This document shows positions 27,956 to 38,258 of a stretch of DNA of 64,000 bases, in pieces. Numbering within the stretch: the first letter of the stretch is position 1; every line of letters begins with the position of its first letter. Location: NCBI RefSeq assembly GCF_020165855.1, contig NZ_JAIUFY010000015.1, positions 67,316-131,315 on the forward strand. The letters run 5' to 3'. A program made the position numbers and the translations under genes. Source of the stretch: Celeribacter litoreus (GTDB lineage: Bacteria; Pseudomonadota; Alphaproteobacteria; Rhodobacterales; Rhodobacteraceae). The notes below the pieces were generated by a model. It saw only the letters and a list, made by a program, of their open reading frames with translations. It was not told the DNA's origin and made no database searches.

Positions 27956-28437
27956 TTGCGGCTCTGGCCCTTGTCGCGTTGAGCGGATGTCTCTCTCCGA
28001 CGGCGACCGGGTTCAGAGACCAAGATGTTCCGATGTCCTCAATCGTGACGCTCGACCTGATCCAGTTCTCCGGTCGTTGGTATGAGGTTGAGGCCTTTGT
28101 GCCGGACGGAAAATCCTGTGTGATTGGGGCGGTGACTTTCACCCGCCAAAAGAATGGTGATCTCACCGTGACGGAAGGTCCGTGCGCCGATGGAGCGCCG
28201 CGCTCCGGTCTTGCGCGGTCGATTGGTCCGGGCCGGTTTGCCTTCGCGGGGGATGAATTGTGGGTGTTGTGGGTTGATGCGACTTACCACACCGCAGTGA
28301 TCGGGACACCAAGCGGGGCGGCGCATGTGCTTTCGCGTGAGCTGACGCTGCCGCCGGACCGCCAAATTGCGGTTCATGAAATCCTGGCGTGGAATGGCTT
28401 CGACGTCTCCAAATTGCGCCCGTCCAGACGTCGCTAG
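27943..28437 (+). CDS. Lipocalin-like lipoprotein
   Basis: A 164-residue protein with signal and lipobox LSGC (Cys16). The GRWYEVEAFVP segment near residue 45 matches the first conserved block of lipocalins, where the Gly-x-Trp lies at the closed barrel end. Bacterial lipocalins (Blc type) bind fatty acids or lysophospholipids in the outer membrane. The frame starts inside the preceding lipoprotein gene, which indicates coupling. The end is Arg-rich. Family assignment is good, ligand unknown. Confidence 0.8.
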   Translation: MRGLIAALALVALSGCLSPTATGFRDQDVPMSSIVTLDLIQFSGRWYEVEAFVPDGKSCVIGAVTFTRQKNGDLTVTEGPCADGAPRSGLARSIGPGRFAFAGDELWVLWVDATYHTAVIGTPSGAAHVLSRELTLPPDRQIAVHEILAWNGFDVSKLRPSRRR

Positions 28438-28519
28438 GCACGATCGATCACAGTTTGGCATGAGGGCCTCCCTCAAATTTGACTAGGCGGTCGAAGAAAA
28501 GCACCCTATAGGCCAAGGT

Positions 28520-29878
28520 ATGACCATGGAGCGCACATACTTCGAACACGCCAAGAAAGTTCTCATTCTTGGCCTGCCGCTGGCGGGAAGCCAGATCGCG
28601 CAGTTTGCTGTGCATATGACCGATGTCATCATGATGGGCTGGTATGGCCTTGATGAGCTTGCAGCGTTGGTGCTCGCGTCCGGTTTCTGGTTTATCCTAT
28701 TCATCCTGCTCGCGGGCTTTGCGTTCGCAGTGATGCCGCTCGTCGCAACTGCTGCGGGGCGGGGGGATTCCACGATGGTGCGCCGCGCGACGCGGATGGC
28801 GATCTGGATTTCGATCTTGGCCGCGATTGTGATCTATCCGATCTTCGGCTTCTCGGATGACATCCTTGTGGCTCTGGGCCAACAGCCCCACATCGCGGCC
28901 CAGGCGCGGCCCTATCTGGCGGTGGCGGGGATCGAGATGGTGCCTGCCCTGATCGTCGCTGTGTTCCGGAGCTACTTTTCCGCGCTGGAGCGCACGCGGG
29001 TCGTCCTGATTGCCGTGATTGGTGCGGTCATTCTCAATGCGGGCCTCAACTACATTTTCATTTTCGGCAATTTCGGTGCGCCGGAACTCGGGGTTCTCGG
29101 GTCTGCGATTGCCTCACTGATCGTCAATTTCGTGATGCTCATCGTGCTCGCGGTCTATGCGGCAAAGGCCACGCCCGAAAACGATCTGTTCCGTAATCCG
29201 CTCAAGCCAGACTGGTCCATGTTCGCAACGGTCTTTCGGATGGGCGTGCCGATCGGGATCACGTCACTGTCCGAGGTGGGCCTGTTCAACGCTGCTGCCC
29301 TGATGATGGGGTGGATCGGCACTGCCGAACTCGCCGCGCACGGGATCGTTCTGCAACTCACAGCCATCGCGTTTATGACCCAGATCGGGCTGTCTCAGGC
29401 GGGCACCATTCGGGCCGGAAACGCAATGGGGCGCGAGGACGAGGCGGATCTTCGCAAGGGGGCCATTGTCGTCGTCGGACTTTCGTTGTGTATGGCCGCG
29501 ATCTCTTCGGCGCTCTTCCTGCTCTTTCCGGATTTTCTCATCGGGCTGTTCATCGCGCCGGATGAACCCGCGCGGGATGAAGTTCTTGCCATCGGCGGCA
29601 TGCTGATTGTGATCGCCGCGATGCTCCAGTTTTCGGACGGTGGACAGGTGGTCGCCCTGTCGCTGCTACGCGGGCTGCACGACACAGCCGTGCCGATGTG
29701 GCTCGCCGCATTCAGCTACTGGGCGCTCGGGATGCCCGCGTCCTACGTCTTCGGCTTTGTCCTCGATTGGGGCGCAAAGGGCATCTGGATGGGCTTTGTC
29801 TTCGGCCTCACAACTGCATGGCTGACGATGAGCTTCCGGTTCTGGAAGTATAAGTCGCGCATCTCGCGGAGCGCTTGA
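28520..29878 (+). CDS. MATE family efflux transporter
   Basis: A 452-residue integral membrane protein with about twelve helices. Two similar halves are visible, both starting with segments of the form GxPLAGSQIAQFAVHMTD and later GVPIGITSLSEVGLFN. This is a NorM-type multidrug and toxic compound exporter driven by Na+ or H+. The conserved VDMMMVG-like segment is represented by TDVIMMGW in the first helix. An alternative ATG lies two codons later. The gene appears independent of neighbours. Confidence 0.92.
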   Translation: MTMERTYFEHAKKVLILGLPLAGSQIAQFAVHMTDVIMMGWYGLDELAALVLASGFWFILFILLAGFAFAVMPLVATAAGRGDSTMVRRATRMAIWISILAAIVIYPIFGFSDDILVALGQQPHIAAQARPYLAVAGIEMVPALIVAVFRSYFSALERTRVVLIAVIGAVILNAGLNYIFIFGNFGAPELGVLGSAIASLIVNFVMLIVLAVYAAKATPENDLFRNPLKPDWSMFATVFRMGVPIGITSLSEVGLFNAAALMMGWIGTAELAAHGIVLQLTAIAFMTQIGLSQAGTIRAGNAMGREDEADLRKGAIVVVGLSLCMAAISSALFLLFPDFLIGLFIAPDEPARDEVLAIGGMLIVIAAMLQFSDGGQVVALSLLRGLHDTAVPMWLAAFSYWALGMPASYVFGFVLDWGAKGIWMGFVFGLTTAWLTMSFRFWKYKSRISRSA

Positions 29879-29898
29879 TCACGCTCGCGCGCCGCGTT

Positions 29899-31925
<2,027 letters not shown>

Positions 31926-31998
31926 TCAAGGCACTTAACGATATCTTCGGATATTTCGCCCAATCTGTCCTCCGACGAACCATTATGCGGAGTGACAG

Positions 31999-32496
31999 AT
32001 GAGCATCCATTCAGCATTTCCAGCGCCCGTGGAAAGCCCGTTTATGGTGCAATACCTCGACGCGCTGTCTCTTGTGGAGCGCCTGCACAGGCTTCTTCTT
32101 GATGTGATCAAGGACGAGTTTGAGCGGATCGGCGTTCTCGAAATCAATGCCGTTCAGGCCCTGCTACTTTTTAATGTCGGTGAAAACGAGGTGACGGCCG
32201 GCGAATTGAAAACGCGCGGCTACTATCAGGGCTCGAATGTCTCCTACAATCTTAAGAAGTTGGTGGAGATGGGCTACATGCACCATCAACGGTGCGAGAT
32301 CGACCGCCGTTCCGTGCGTGTGAAACTCACGGATAAAGGCGATCTCGTGCGGCGCACCGTGGCGGAACTGTTTTCCCGCCACGCTGAGGGCCTCTTGGCG
32401 AAGAATGTCATCAGCACAGAGGGTATCGAGTCGATCAATGCCGCTCTGAAACGGGTCGAGCGCTATTGGACCGACCAGATCCGCTACATCTACTGA
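31999..32496 (+). CDS. petP: MarR-family regulator, PetP/LdtR-like
   Basis: A 165-residue winged-helix regulator. The start is VQYLDALSLVERLHRLLLDVIKDEFER and the recognition region NVSYNLKKLVEMGYM is followed by the wing with RRSVRVKLT. This matches the PetP group of Rhodobacter (and LdtR of Liberibacter). PetP affects cytochrome bc1 expression in R. capsulatus, while LdtR controls cell wall genes. The local context (sdhE, gloA) does not distinguish. Confidence in the family is high, in the symbol moderate. Confidence 0.8.
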   Translation: MSIHSAFPAPVESPFMVQYLDALSLVERLHRLLLDVIKDEFERIGVLEINAVQALLLFNVGENEVTAGELKTRGYYQGSNVSYNLKKLVEMGYMHHQRCEIDRRSVRVKLTDKGDLVRRTVAELFSRHAEGLLAKNVISTEGIESINAALKRVERYWTDQIRYIY

Positions 32497-32509
32497 CGAC
32501 AGCCTGTGC

Positions 32510-32932
32510 TCACCAGTGGCCAGTGTTTTCCATCGACGCCCACGGCTCCGCCGGAGCGAGGTTTTCACCTTTTTGAAGCAGTTCAATGGACACGTTATCG
32601 GGCGAGCGGACGAAGGCCATGTGCCCGTCTCGCGGCGGACGGTTGATCACGACGCCATTGTCCATGAGCTTTTGACAGAGCGCATAGATGTCTTCGACCT
32701 CATAGGCGAGGTGGCCGAAATGGCGGCTGTCTGACGGGAGGCCGTCGTCACCATCCCAGTTGTATGTCAACTCGACAGGGCATTCTTCCTGTCCCTCGGG
32801 TGCCATGAATACGAGGCTGAAACGGCCGCCCTCGTTGTCGATCCGGCGGGTTTCCTTGAGGCCAAGCAATTCGTAGAACGCCATCGATTTTTCCAAATCC
32901 TTGACGCGGACCATCGTGTGTAAATAGCGCAT
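32510..32932 (-). CDS. gloA: Lactoylglutathione lyase (glyoxalase I)
   Basis: A 140-residue vicinal-oxygen-chelate protein. It starts MRYLHTMVRVKDLEKSMAFYE, where the His is a metal ligand. The later ligands are the Glu in VELTYNWD, the His in GHLAYEVED, and Glu in VSIELLQKG. GloA converts the methylglyoxal-glutathione adduct to lactoylglutathione. The start has GAGGAG upstream. Convergent with petP. Confidence 0.93.
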   Translation of the reverse strand: MRYLHTMVRVKDLEKSMAFYELLGLKETRRIDNEGGRFSLVFMAPEGQEECPVELTYNWDGDDGLPSDSRHFGHLAYEVEDIYALCQKLMDNGVVINRPPRDGHMAFVRSPDNVSIELLQKGENLAPAEPWASMENTGHW

Positions 32933-33071
32933 GTGAGTTTCTCCTCTGTCGCATTTCCTCCCGAGTCTAAAGCAAGGGGGCCTGATTTCAATTCGGACGT
33001 CGATGCACCTTTGCGAATCCCCCGTTGCATTCGTATAGATGGAGGATGACCACTATATCTTGGGGGCAGGC

Positions 33072-33866
33072 ATGCATCAGTACCACGAGCAGTTGAAAAC
33101 CATCTTGGCGCATGGGGTTGATACGACTGACCGCACAGGGACCGGAACCCGCTCCTATTTCGGCTTGCAGGCCCGTTATGACCTCGCTGATGGATTCCCG
33201 ATGGTCACGACCAAAAAACTCCACCTGCGGTCGATCATCCATGAACTTTTGTGGTTTCTCTCTGGTGACACCAACATCCGCTATCTGAAAGAGAACGGTG
33301 TTTCGATCTGGGACGAGTGGGCCGATGAGAATGGCGATCTCGGGCCGGTCTATGGCGCACAATGGCGGAAATGGCCAGGTGGTGAGCGTGGCTCGATTGA
33401 CCAGATCAAGACACTCTTGAACTCCATAGAGAAAAGCCCCGATTCCCGTCGTCTGATCGTGTCCGCATGGAACCCCGCCGAGGTGGACAACATGGCGCTG
33501 CCGCCGTGTCATACGCTATGGCAGGTGAAAATCCTCGGCGGCAAAATGCATCTCCAACTCTATCAACGCTCTGCCGACATGTTCCTCGGCGTGCCGTTCA
33601 ACATTGCGTCCTATTCTCTTCTGCTCGCCATGCTCGCACAGGTGACTGGCTACGAAGCAGGCACCTTCGTCCACTCCATCGGCGATGCGCATATCTACTC
33701 CAACCACATGGAGCAGGTGGATCTGCAACTGTCGCGCACGCCGAAAACCTTGCCGAAACTGCGTCTTAATCCGGACGTGAAAGACCTCTTCGCGTTCACC
33801 TATGACGACATCGAAATTCTCGACTACGATCCGGACGGTGCGATCAAAGCGCCTGTCGCTGTCTGA
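33072..33866 (+). CDS. thyA: Thymidylate synthase ThyA
   Basis: ThyA methylates dUMP with methylene-THF, giving dTMP and dihydrofolate. From the ATG at 33072 the protein has 264 residues and begins [10 protein letters not shown], as in E. coli, and the catalytic Cys146 in LPPCHTLWQ falls on the E. coli position. Other signatures: [12 protein letters not shown] and [13 protein letters not shown]. An in-frame ATG at 33039 is less likely. It is 9 bp from folA and together they form a functional operon. Confidence 0.96.
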   Translation: MHQYHEQLKTILAHGVDTTDRTGTGTRSYFGLQARYDLADGFPMVTTKKLHLRSIIHELLWFLSGDTNIRYLKENGVSIWDEWADENGDLGPVYGAQWRKWPGGERGSIDQIKTLLNSIEKSPDSRRLIVSAWNPAEVDNMALPPCHTLWQVKILGGKMHLQLYQRSADMFLGVPFNIASYSLLLAMLAQVTGYEAGTFVHSIGDAHIYSNHMEQVDLQLSRTPKTLPKLRLNPDVKDLFAFTYDDIEILDYDPDGAIKAPVAV

Positions 33867-33875
33867 GGGCAAACG

Positions 33876-34349
33876 ATGATTACGCTTATCGCTGCACGCG
33901 ACCGCAATGGCGCCATTGGCAAAGACAACACAATCCCGTGGGAAGCGCCTGAGGATTTGAAGTTCTTCATGCGCGAAACCATGGGGGGCGCGGTCATCAT
34001 GGGGCGTCATACGTGGGATAGCCTGCCGTTCAAACCTTTGAAAAACCGCCTGAACATCGTCGTCTCGCGCCAAGGTGTCGACCATGAGCACGTCTTCCCG
34101 ACCGTTGAGGCAGCGATTGAATTCGCGCAGTCCGAAGGGCGCGCTCGGATATATGCGATGGGGGGCTTTCGCATTTATGAGGCCATGTTGCCACTTGCCG
34201 ACCGTTTGGTGATCACCGAAGTGGATACAGAGGTGCATGAGCCGGACACATGGTTCCCGACCTTTGACCCGGCGGAGTGGCGAGAGGTCTCACGGATGGT
34301 GGTGCGGGACGCCAGCCCGCGCTGTGAAGTTGTGGAATGGGTTCGCTAA
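33876..34349 (+). CDS. folA: Dihydrofolate reductase
   Basis: FolA regenerates THF from the dihydrofolate that ThyA makes. The 157-residue product has IAARDRNGAIGKDNTIPWEAPEDLKFF at its start (with the Trp and the active-site acidic residue), IMGRHTWDSLP and later GGFRIYEAMLPLADRLVITEV. Length is standard. It is 9 bp downstream of thyA and likely translated from the same mRNA. The C-terminal stop is convergent to an esterase gene. Confidence 0.96.
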   Translation: MITLIAARDRNGAIGKDNTIPWEAPEDLKFFMRETMGGAVIMGRHTWDSLPFKPLKNRLNIVVSRQGVDHEHVFPTVEAAIEFAQSEGRARIYAMGGFRIYEAMLPLADRLVITEVDTEVHEPDTWFPTFDPAEWREVSRMVVRDASPRCEVVEWVR

Positions 34350-34356
34350 GCGGACC

Positions 34357-34992
34357 TCACTCCTCAATCTCGGAGAGAATGAACTCTGCGATGGCCTTGC
34401 CGAGTGTTTCGTGCGCGGCGGCGTCGAAGTGCACGCCATCGGTCTCTGACACGGAAATCACGGAATTCGCATCGAAAACAGCGACGTCGCGAGCCTGGGC
34501 CTCAGCACACATGGCGGCCTGAACCGCATCGACCTTTGCTGATGCGCCGACATAAATTTCTTCGAGAACACCCGCGCCTTGTGCACGAGGCGGCAGGATG
34601 ACAATCGGCTCAAAGCCGCCGTGCCGCGTCTGCATCTCTTCAGAGAGCGCGACGTCGAGGTGGAACCCGAGCGCGGCGGCGATCTCCTCAGGACTTGCCT
34701 CGAAGTGCGCTTTGAGATCATTGGTGCCGAGCATGATTGTCAGTGCATCAATCGGCCCGTGGCTTTCGAGCGCGATGAACAGCCCAAGACGGCCATCCAT
34801 ATGCGGTCCCATCTCGGGATCGGGAAAGGCAAAGGTACGACCGGGGAGACCTTCTTCTACGAGATCCCAGCCCAGTTTTTCCGCCATTACGACAGGCCAA
34901 CGACGGGCGTGTCTCGGGCGATCAGAGGGCCGCGTCTCCATCGGCTGGGTGCCGTGGGTGTTGCTGTCGCCGAAAGTGAGGATCACAGGCAT
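34357..34992 (-). CDS. SGNH/GDSL hydrolase (arylesterase-like)
   Basis: A 211-residue cytosolic esterase. Block I is FGDSNTHG (Ser10), block III is LGTNDLK, and the catalytic Asp/His are in DGVHFD near the C-terminus. The group is related to arylesterase and lysophospholipase-like enzymes. Substrate unknown. The ATG at 34992 has GGAG seven bases upstream, while an ATG at 35004 would include that ribosome site. The gene is convergent with folA. Confidence 0.87.
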   Translation of the reverse strand: MPVILTFGDSNTHGTQPMETRPSDRPRHARRWPVVMAEKLGWDLVEEGLPGRTFAFPDPEMGPHMDGRLGLFIALESHGPIDALTIMLGTNDLKAHFEASPEEIAAALGFHLDVALSEEMQTRHGGFEPIVILPPRAQGAGVLEEIYVGASAKVDAVQAAMCAEAQARDVAVFDANSVISVSETDGVHFDAAAHETLGKAIAEFILSEIEE

Positions 34993-35012
34993 GGGTCTCT
35001 CCAAAAAGTAAA

Positions 35013-35040
35013 GCGGCTCCGAACGTGCGTCCGGAACCGC
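35013..35040 (-). terminator. Probable terminator after the cold-shock gene
   Basis: GCGGTTCCG and CGGAGCCGC (minus-strand reading) form a 9-bp stem with one G-U pair, followed by TTTACTTTTT. Confidence 0.75.
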
Positions 35041-35062
35041 CGACTTTCAAGAAAAAGATTTC

Positions 35063-35269
35063 TCAGAGCGCCTGAAGTTCGGTCGCGGACGCGCGGCCAT
35101 CACGGCCTTCGCGAAGTTCGTAGCCGATTTTCATGTTGTCTGCGAGGCCAGTCATGCCCGCACGTTCTACGGCAGAAATATGTACAAAAACATCTTTTCC
35201 GCCCTCGTCAGGGGCGATGAAACCATAACCTTTGGTCGTGTTGAACCATTTGACGGTGCCGGTGGGCAT
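35063..35269 (-). CDS. Cold-shock domain protein
   Basis: A 68-residue single CSD protein. RNA-binding motif RNP1 reads KGYGFIAPD and RNP2 reads VFVHIS. CspA-type proteins are RNA chaperones. The ATG at 35269 has AGGAG upstream and begins MPTGTVKWFN. The frame stays open upstream to 35506 but without family sequence. The leader holds a small hairpin (TGCTCC and GGAGCA at 35346-35361), perhaps part of a regulated 5' UTR as in other csp genes. Divergent from the ArsC-like gene. Confidence 0.93.
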   Translation of the reverse strand: MPTGTVKWFNTTKGYGFIAPDEGGKDVFVHISAVERAGMTGLADNMKIGYELREGRDGRASATELQAL

Positions 35270-35498
35270 AGTCCGAAGTCTCCTATTTTGTTCGGCCGCT
35301 ACGTGCGGCAGGTCCGGTGCAGCCAGGTCTTCCAAGTCAGCTAGCTGCTCCGTGAGGAGCAATCGTTCTAGAAAGTCAGCAGTCACACTTTCGAGTTTGC
35401 CGCAGTTCGATATAAAGGCAAGCGACAATATCGTAACGCATCTGGACACACCATTTTTTCGGGGAATGTCCATAATTTGCGCCACTTGTGAGGGCAAA

Positions 35499-35813
35499 AT
35501 GACCAAAATTTATGGAATCAAAACCTGTGACAGCTGCCGTAAAGCGTCGAAAGCACTCGGTGTTGCGCTGCACGATATTCGCATAGAGCCGCTGTCACGC
35601 GCGGAGATTGAGCGATTCCATAGGGAATTTGGCGCAGCTTTGGTGAATACCCGTTCGACGACATGGCGTGGTCTCTCGGAGGCGGAGCGCGACGAAGACC
35701 CGATTTCTCTCCTGATGGCGCACCCGACTTTGATGAAACGTCCGGTGATCGAGCGGGACGGCAAACTTTTGCTCGGATGGGGCAAGGATGTTCAGGCTGA
35801 ATTGCTAGGCTGA
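35499..35813 (+). CDS. ArsC/Spx-family thioredoxin-fold protein
   Basis: A 104-residue protein starting MTKIYGIKTCDSCRKASKAL, with a CxxC (Cys10, Cys13). The family includes glutaredoxin-dependent arsenate reductase, Spx and the YffB-like proteins. The Arg triad for arsenate reductase is not clear to me, and without other ars genes I do not assign a role. The end VIERDGKLLLGWG is typical of YffB. Its stop overlaps the convergent DoxX gene by 9 bp. Confidence 0.85.
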   Translation: MTKIYGIKTCDSCRKASKALGVALHDIRIEPLSRAEIERFHREFGAALVNTRSTTWRGLSEAERDEDPISLLMAHPTLMKRPVIERDGKLLLGWGKDVQAELLG

Positions 35814-36323
35814 CAGACCGGGCAGTCGCTTCGCAATCACCCGATCTAAAGAGAACCATCCACCACCTAGCCCCACAATGGATAGGAGGAGGAACATCCA
35901 AAGTGCGCGTTGGTCGAGGATCAGGCCGTCTGAGGCGCGATCAAACAAGGCGCCGATTGTGGCCGCGCCAACGCCATGCCCGATGATGTCCGTCAGAGAT
36001 TGGACGATGACAAAGCCGATCATGCCGAGGGCGGCAAGCCTCGTCGCGAGCCCCAAGAGGATGAGGAGCGGCAGGACAAGTTCTGCGTAGCTACCGGCCA
36101 TGATCACCGCCCAATGCCAGAGGCCAAAACCGGAAATGTCGTACCCTGCGGCCTCCATCTGTCGCGGAAAGATCTGCGCATAGGCGTTGAAGGTCGGGGT
36201 GAAGGGGCCGTCGAGTTTCGTGAGCGCTGACGACCAGAAATAGCGCAGGAGAACAGCGGCGAAGGTCAATCTGGCGAGGAGCGGCAATGCGTGGACGGAT
36301 GCGCGGGTGATCGGGGCAAACAT
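35805..36323 (-). CDS. bufD: DoxX family membrane protein (BufD-like)
   Basis: A 172-residue DoxX-family protein with about four membrane helices. The first helix carries LLRYFWSSALTKLDG, the family pattern for a quinone/heme-associated membrane protein, and LILLGLATRLAALG is typical. The start at 36323 has AGGAGG, perfectly placed. It is the last of four minus-strand genes (bufA to bufD), with a 1-bp gap to bufC. In bufferin operons a DoxX gene often comes last; its role is not established. The symbol is by operon context. Confidence 0.78.
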   Translation of the reverse strand: MFAPITRASVHALPLLARLTFAAVLLRYFWSSALTKLDGPFTPTFNAYAQIFPRQMEAAGYDISGFGLWHWAVIMAGSYAELVLPLLILLGLATRLAALGMIGFVIVQSLTDIIGHGVGAATIGALFDRASDGLILDQRALWMFLLLSIVGLGGGWFSLDRVIAKRLPGLSA

Positions 36324-36324
36324 G

Positions 36325-37047
36325 TCAGACCTCCTGAATGGCGGTGATTGCCGCGCCGTCGAGAAGGGCGCGGAGAAAAAGTGAGAGATCGAGTTGTTTT
36401 GGAGCGGCCTCAATCGCGTGTTCGAGCGCATCTCCTGCCGCCAGCTTCTCCAAAACATTGATGGTTCCGCGCGGAAATGAGGTCGCAACTGGATCAAACG
36501 CGCGGCGTGTGATCAGAATGTCCTCTGCTCCTCCCTCCGGCTTTGGCCCGCCAAGGGCGAAGGCGTGGATCGAGGTGATCGGGAAGTCGCTCGACATCCA
36601 CCGAACACTGGGCGCGAGTTTGACGGCGCGGGTAAAGAGCAGAGGATCGGACAGGTCTCCGGCATCGACAGGCGCGCTATCCGCCGCGTGGTAGCTTTCG
36701 CGGAGCGCGTATTCGAGCCGAGCGACGTCGGGTAAATAAGGGACCGGTTGGGCAGGGGCGAAGCCTGCAATGAACTCTGCGAACCCTGCGCCATAGAGCG
36801 GAAGCCGGGGGGCGGACGGTGGGTGCGATCTGAGAAATGCGTCGCTTAGTGCGGAGAAGAACTCGTCGCCGACGAGCGATTTGACTGCCGGAAACCCCTG
36901 TGCGAGGGCGTCTTTCAAGCCGACGACGATGTTGTTGCGATAGACCGCAAATCGTTTGGTCGCAGGGGCTCCTTCCGGTGTCACGAGGCCTGCAGGGAGG
37001 GGCGCGGTCGGGTCCAATGCGGCTTTGATGAAAGTTGCCTGTGTCAT
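36325..37047 (-). CDS. bufC: DUF2063 partner protein of the MNIO enzyme (BufC-like)
   Basis: A 240-residue protein. The N-terminal half (RFAVYRNNIVVGLKDALAQGFPAVKSLVG) is the DUF2063 domain, wrongly called DNA-binding in many annotations. Known examples (HvfC, MbnC-like, TglI-like roles) act as recognition or activation partners of DUF692 enzymes. The ATG overlaps the bufB stop (ATGA), so the two proteins are made together, fitting a complex. The C-terminal half is more variable and is of the BufC/HvfC type. Confidence 0.87.
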   Translation of the reverse strand: MTQATFIKAALDPTAPLPAGLVTPEGAPATKRFAVYRNNIVVGLKDALAQGFPAVKSLVGDEFFSALSDAFLRSHPPSAPRLPLYGAGFAEFIAGFAPAQPVPYLPDVARLEYALRESYHAADSAPVDAGDLSDPLLFTRAVKLAPSVRWMSSDFPITSIHAFALGGPKPEGGAEDILITRRAFDPVATSFPRGTINVLEKLAAGDALEHAIEAAPKQLDLSLFLRALLDGAAITAIQEV

Positions 37048-37892
37048 GCGGGCACCTTTTCAAGACGCTCGGCCGCGCGGATGACCTCTCCCTCCAGTTC
37101 CGGCCATTCGGGGACATCCGTATCCCATTCGATGAGGGTCGGTTTTGGGCCGCCTGTCGCGAGGGTGTAGGTGTAGAGATGCCAGACCGGGTCGACGATT
37201 TTCTGCCCGTGGCTGTCAATCAGAAGCGGCGCACCGTTTTCATCTTCGTCCTCGCTGTGCCCGCCGAGGTGTAGCTCTCCGACGGCGTCATGGGGGAAGT
37301 GGTCGATATATTCGAACGCGTCGAGCCGGAGGTTTGTTGCTGACACAAAGACGTTGTTGACGTCGAGAAGGAGGCCGCAGCCCGTACGCTTGACGATCTC
37401 TCTGAGGAAATCGACCTCGCCATATGTGCTCTCCGCGAAGGCGAGATAGGAGGAGGGATTTTCGAGGAGCATTCGTCGTCCAAGGGTCTCTTGCACGTGG
37501 TCGATGTGGTCACAAACGCGGTTCAGCGTGGCGTCCGTATAGGGCAGGGGCAGAAGGTCATTGTAGAAGCCGCCGTCGTGCGTGGACCAAGCGAGGTGTT
37601 CGGAAAACGATGCGGGCTCGAGCCAGTCGATCAGGTGCTTAAGGCGCTTCAGATGGTCCGCGTCGAGGTCTCTTTCGCCGCCGATCGAGAGGCCGACCCC
37701 ATGGACGGAGATCGGTAATTTCTCATAAAGGCTCCGCAATTGCGCGAGAGGGCGTCCACCCGCGCCCATGTAGTTTTCCGCATGGATTTCGACCCATTTG
37801 ACAGGGGTATTCCCGCTCATAATGTTCGAAAAGTGCGCGGATTTGTATCCGACGCCAACCGCCGTCGGCAGGAATTTGTGTTGGTCCAACAT
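37044..37892 (-). CDS. bufB: DUF692 multinuclear non-heme iron enzyme (BufB-like)
   Basis: A 282-residue TIM-barrel protein of the MNIO family, related to MbnB. Metal ligand segments are visible: WVEIHAENYMG, SVHGVGLSIGG, FSEHLAWSTH, LENPSSYL, LLLDVNNVFVS, GELHLGGH and LLIDSHG. MNIOs oxidise Cys in ribosomal peptides. In the related bufferins, Cys residues become thiooxazoles that bind copper. The gene lies 60 bp after the precursor, beyond a hairpin, and has GAGGGAGAG upstream. Confidence 0.93.
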   Translation of the reverse strand: MLDQHKFLPTAVGVGYKSAHFSNIMSGNTPVKWVEIHAENYMGAGGRPLAQLRSLYEKLPISVHGVGLSIGGERDLDADHLKRLKHLIDWLEPASFSEHLAWSTHDGGFYNDLLPLPYTDATLNRVCDHIDHVQETLGRRMLLENPSSYLAFAESTYGEVDFLREIVKRTGCGLLLDVNNVFVSATNLRLDAFEYIDHFPHDAVGELHLGGHSEDEDENGAPLLIDSHGQKIVDPVWHLYTYTLATGGPKPTLIEWDTDVPEWPELEGEVIRAAERLEKVPA

Positions 37893-37914
37893 CTTTCTCT
37901 CCCTCTTTGAATTG

Positions 37915-37943
37915 GGTCCGGCATCGTGGGGAGATGCCGGACC
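37915..37943 (-). promoter_or_regulatory. Intercistronic stem-loop between bufA and bufB
   Basis: GGTCCGGCATC and GATGCCGGACC form a perfect 11-bp inverted repeat with a 7-nt loop. There is no T run, so it looks like an mRNA-stabilising or attenuating structure rather than a terminator. It would favour precursor over enzyme levels. Confidence 0.75.
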
Positions 37944-37952
37944 AGAGTTTGA

Positions 37953-38258
37953 TTAGCTTTCCATCGGCAGGTCGCGATCGAGGGCTTCGAGAGAGCCCAT
38001 GCGTTCAGAGCCGTCAGCCATCGCGGGAAGTTCGATGTCCATGCAGGTGCCGGCGGGAACGAGGGTCCATGCGTTGCCTTGGTAGTCGACTTTCGATGTG
38101 CCTGCGCAGGTCGTTCCCGGACCTGCCGCACAGCCGTTCTCACCGGCGAGAGCGACGCCGAAGCATTTTTCCTGACCGTCTGCGTGGGCCACGCCAGCGA
38201 AAGAAAGTGCAGTTGTCATTGCGCCGAGAAGGGCGAGGGTTTTGGATTGAGTGCTCAT
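37953..38258 (-). CDS. bufA: DUF2282 precursor peptide (bufferin-like)
   Basis: A 101-residue precursor. Residues 1-27 are a signal peptide (hydrophobic [19 protein letters not shown]), so the product is secreted to the periplasm, unusual for RiPPs. The core has four Cys (32, 43, 51, 72) in a DUF2282 pattern: [20 protein letters not shown], then [14 protein letters not shown] and GTCM. The product ends with an acidic tail of about 25 residues ([20 protein letters not shown]) that appears longer than what I recall for the family. The start at 38258 has GGAG. It is the first gene of the operon. Confidence 0.9.
   Translation of the reverse strand: MSTQSKTLALLGAMTTALSFAGVAHADGQEKCFGVALAGENGCAAGPGTTCAGTSKVDYQGNAWTLVPAGTCMDIELPAMADGSERMGSLEALDRDLPMES

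Noticed and set aside
35499-35813. Arsenic resistance gene arsC
   Set aside because: Only the general thioredoxin-like ArsC/Spx fold is visible. No arsR, arsB or acr3 gene is nearby, so a resistance role is not supported.
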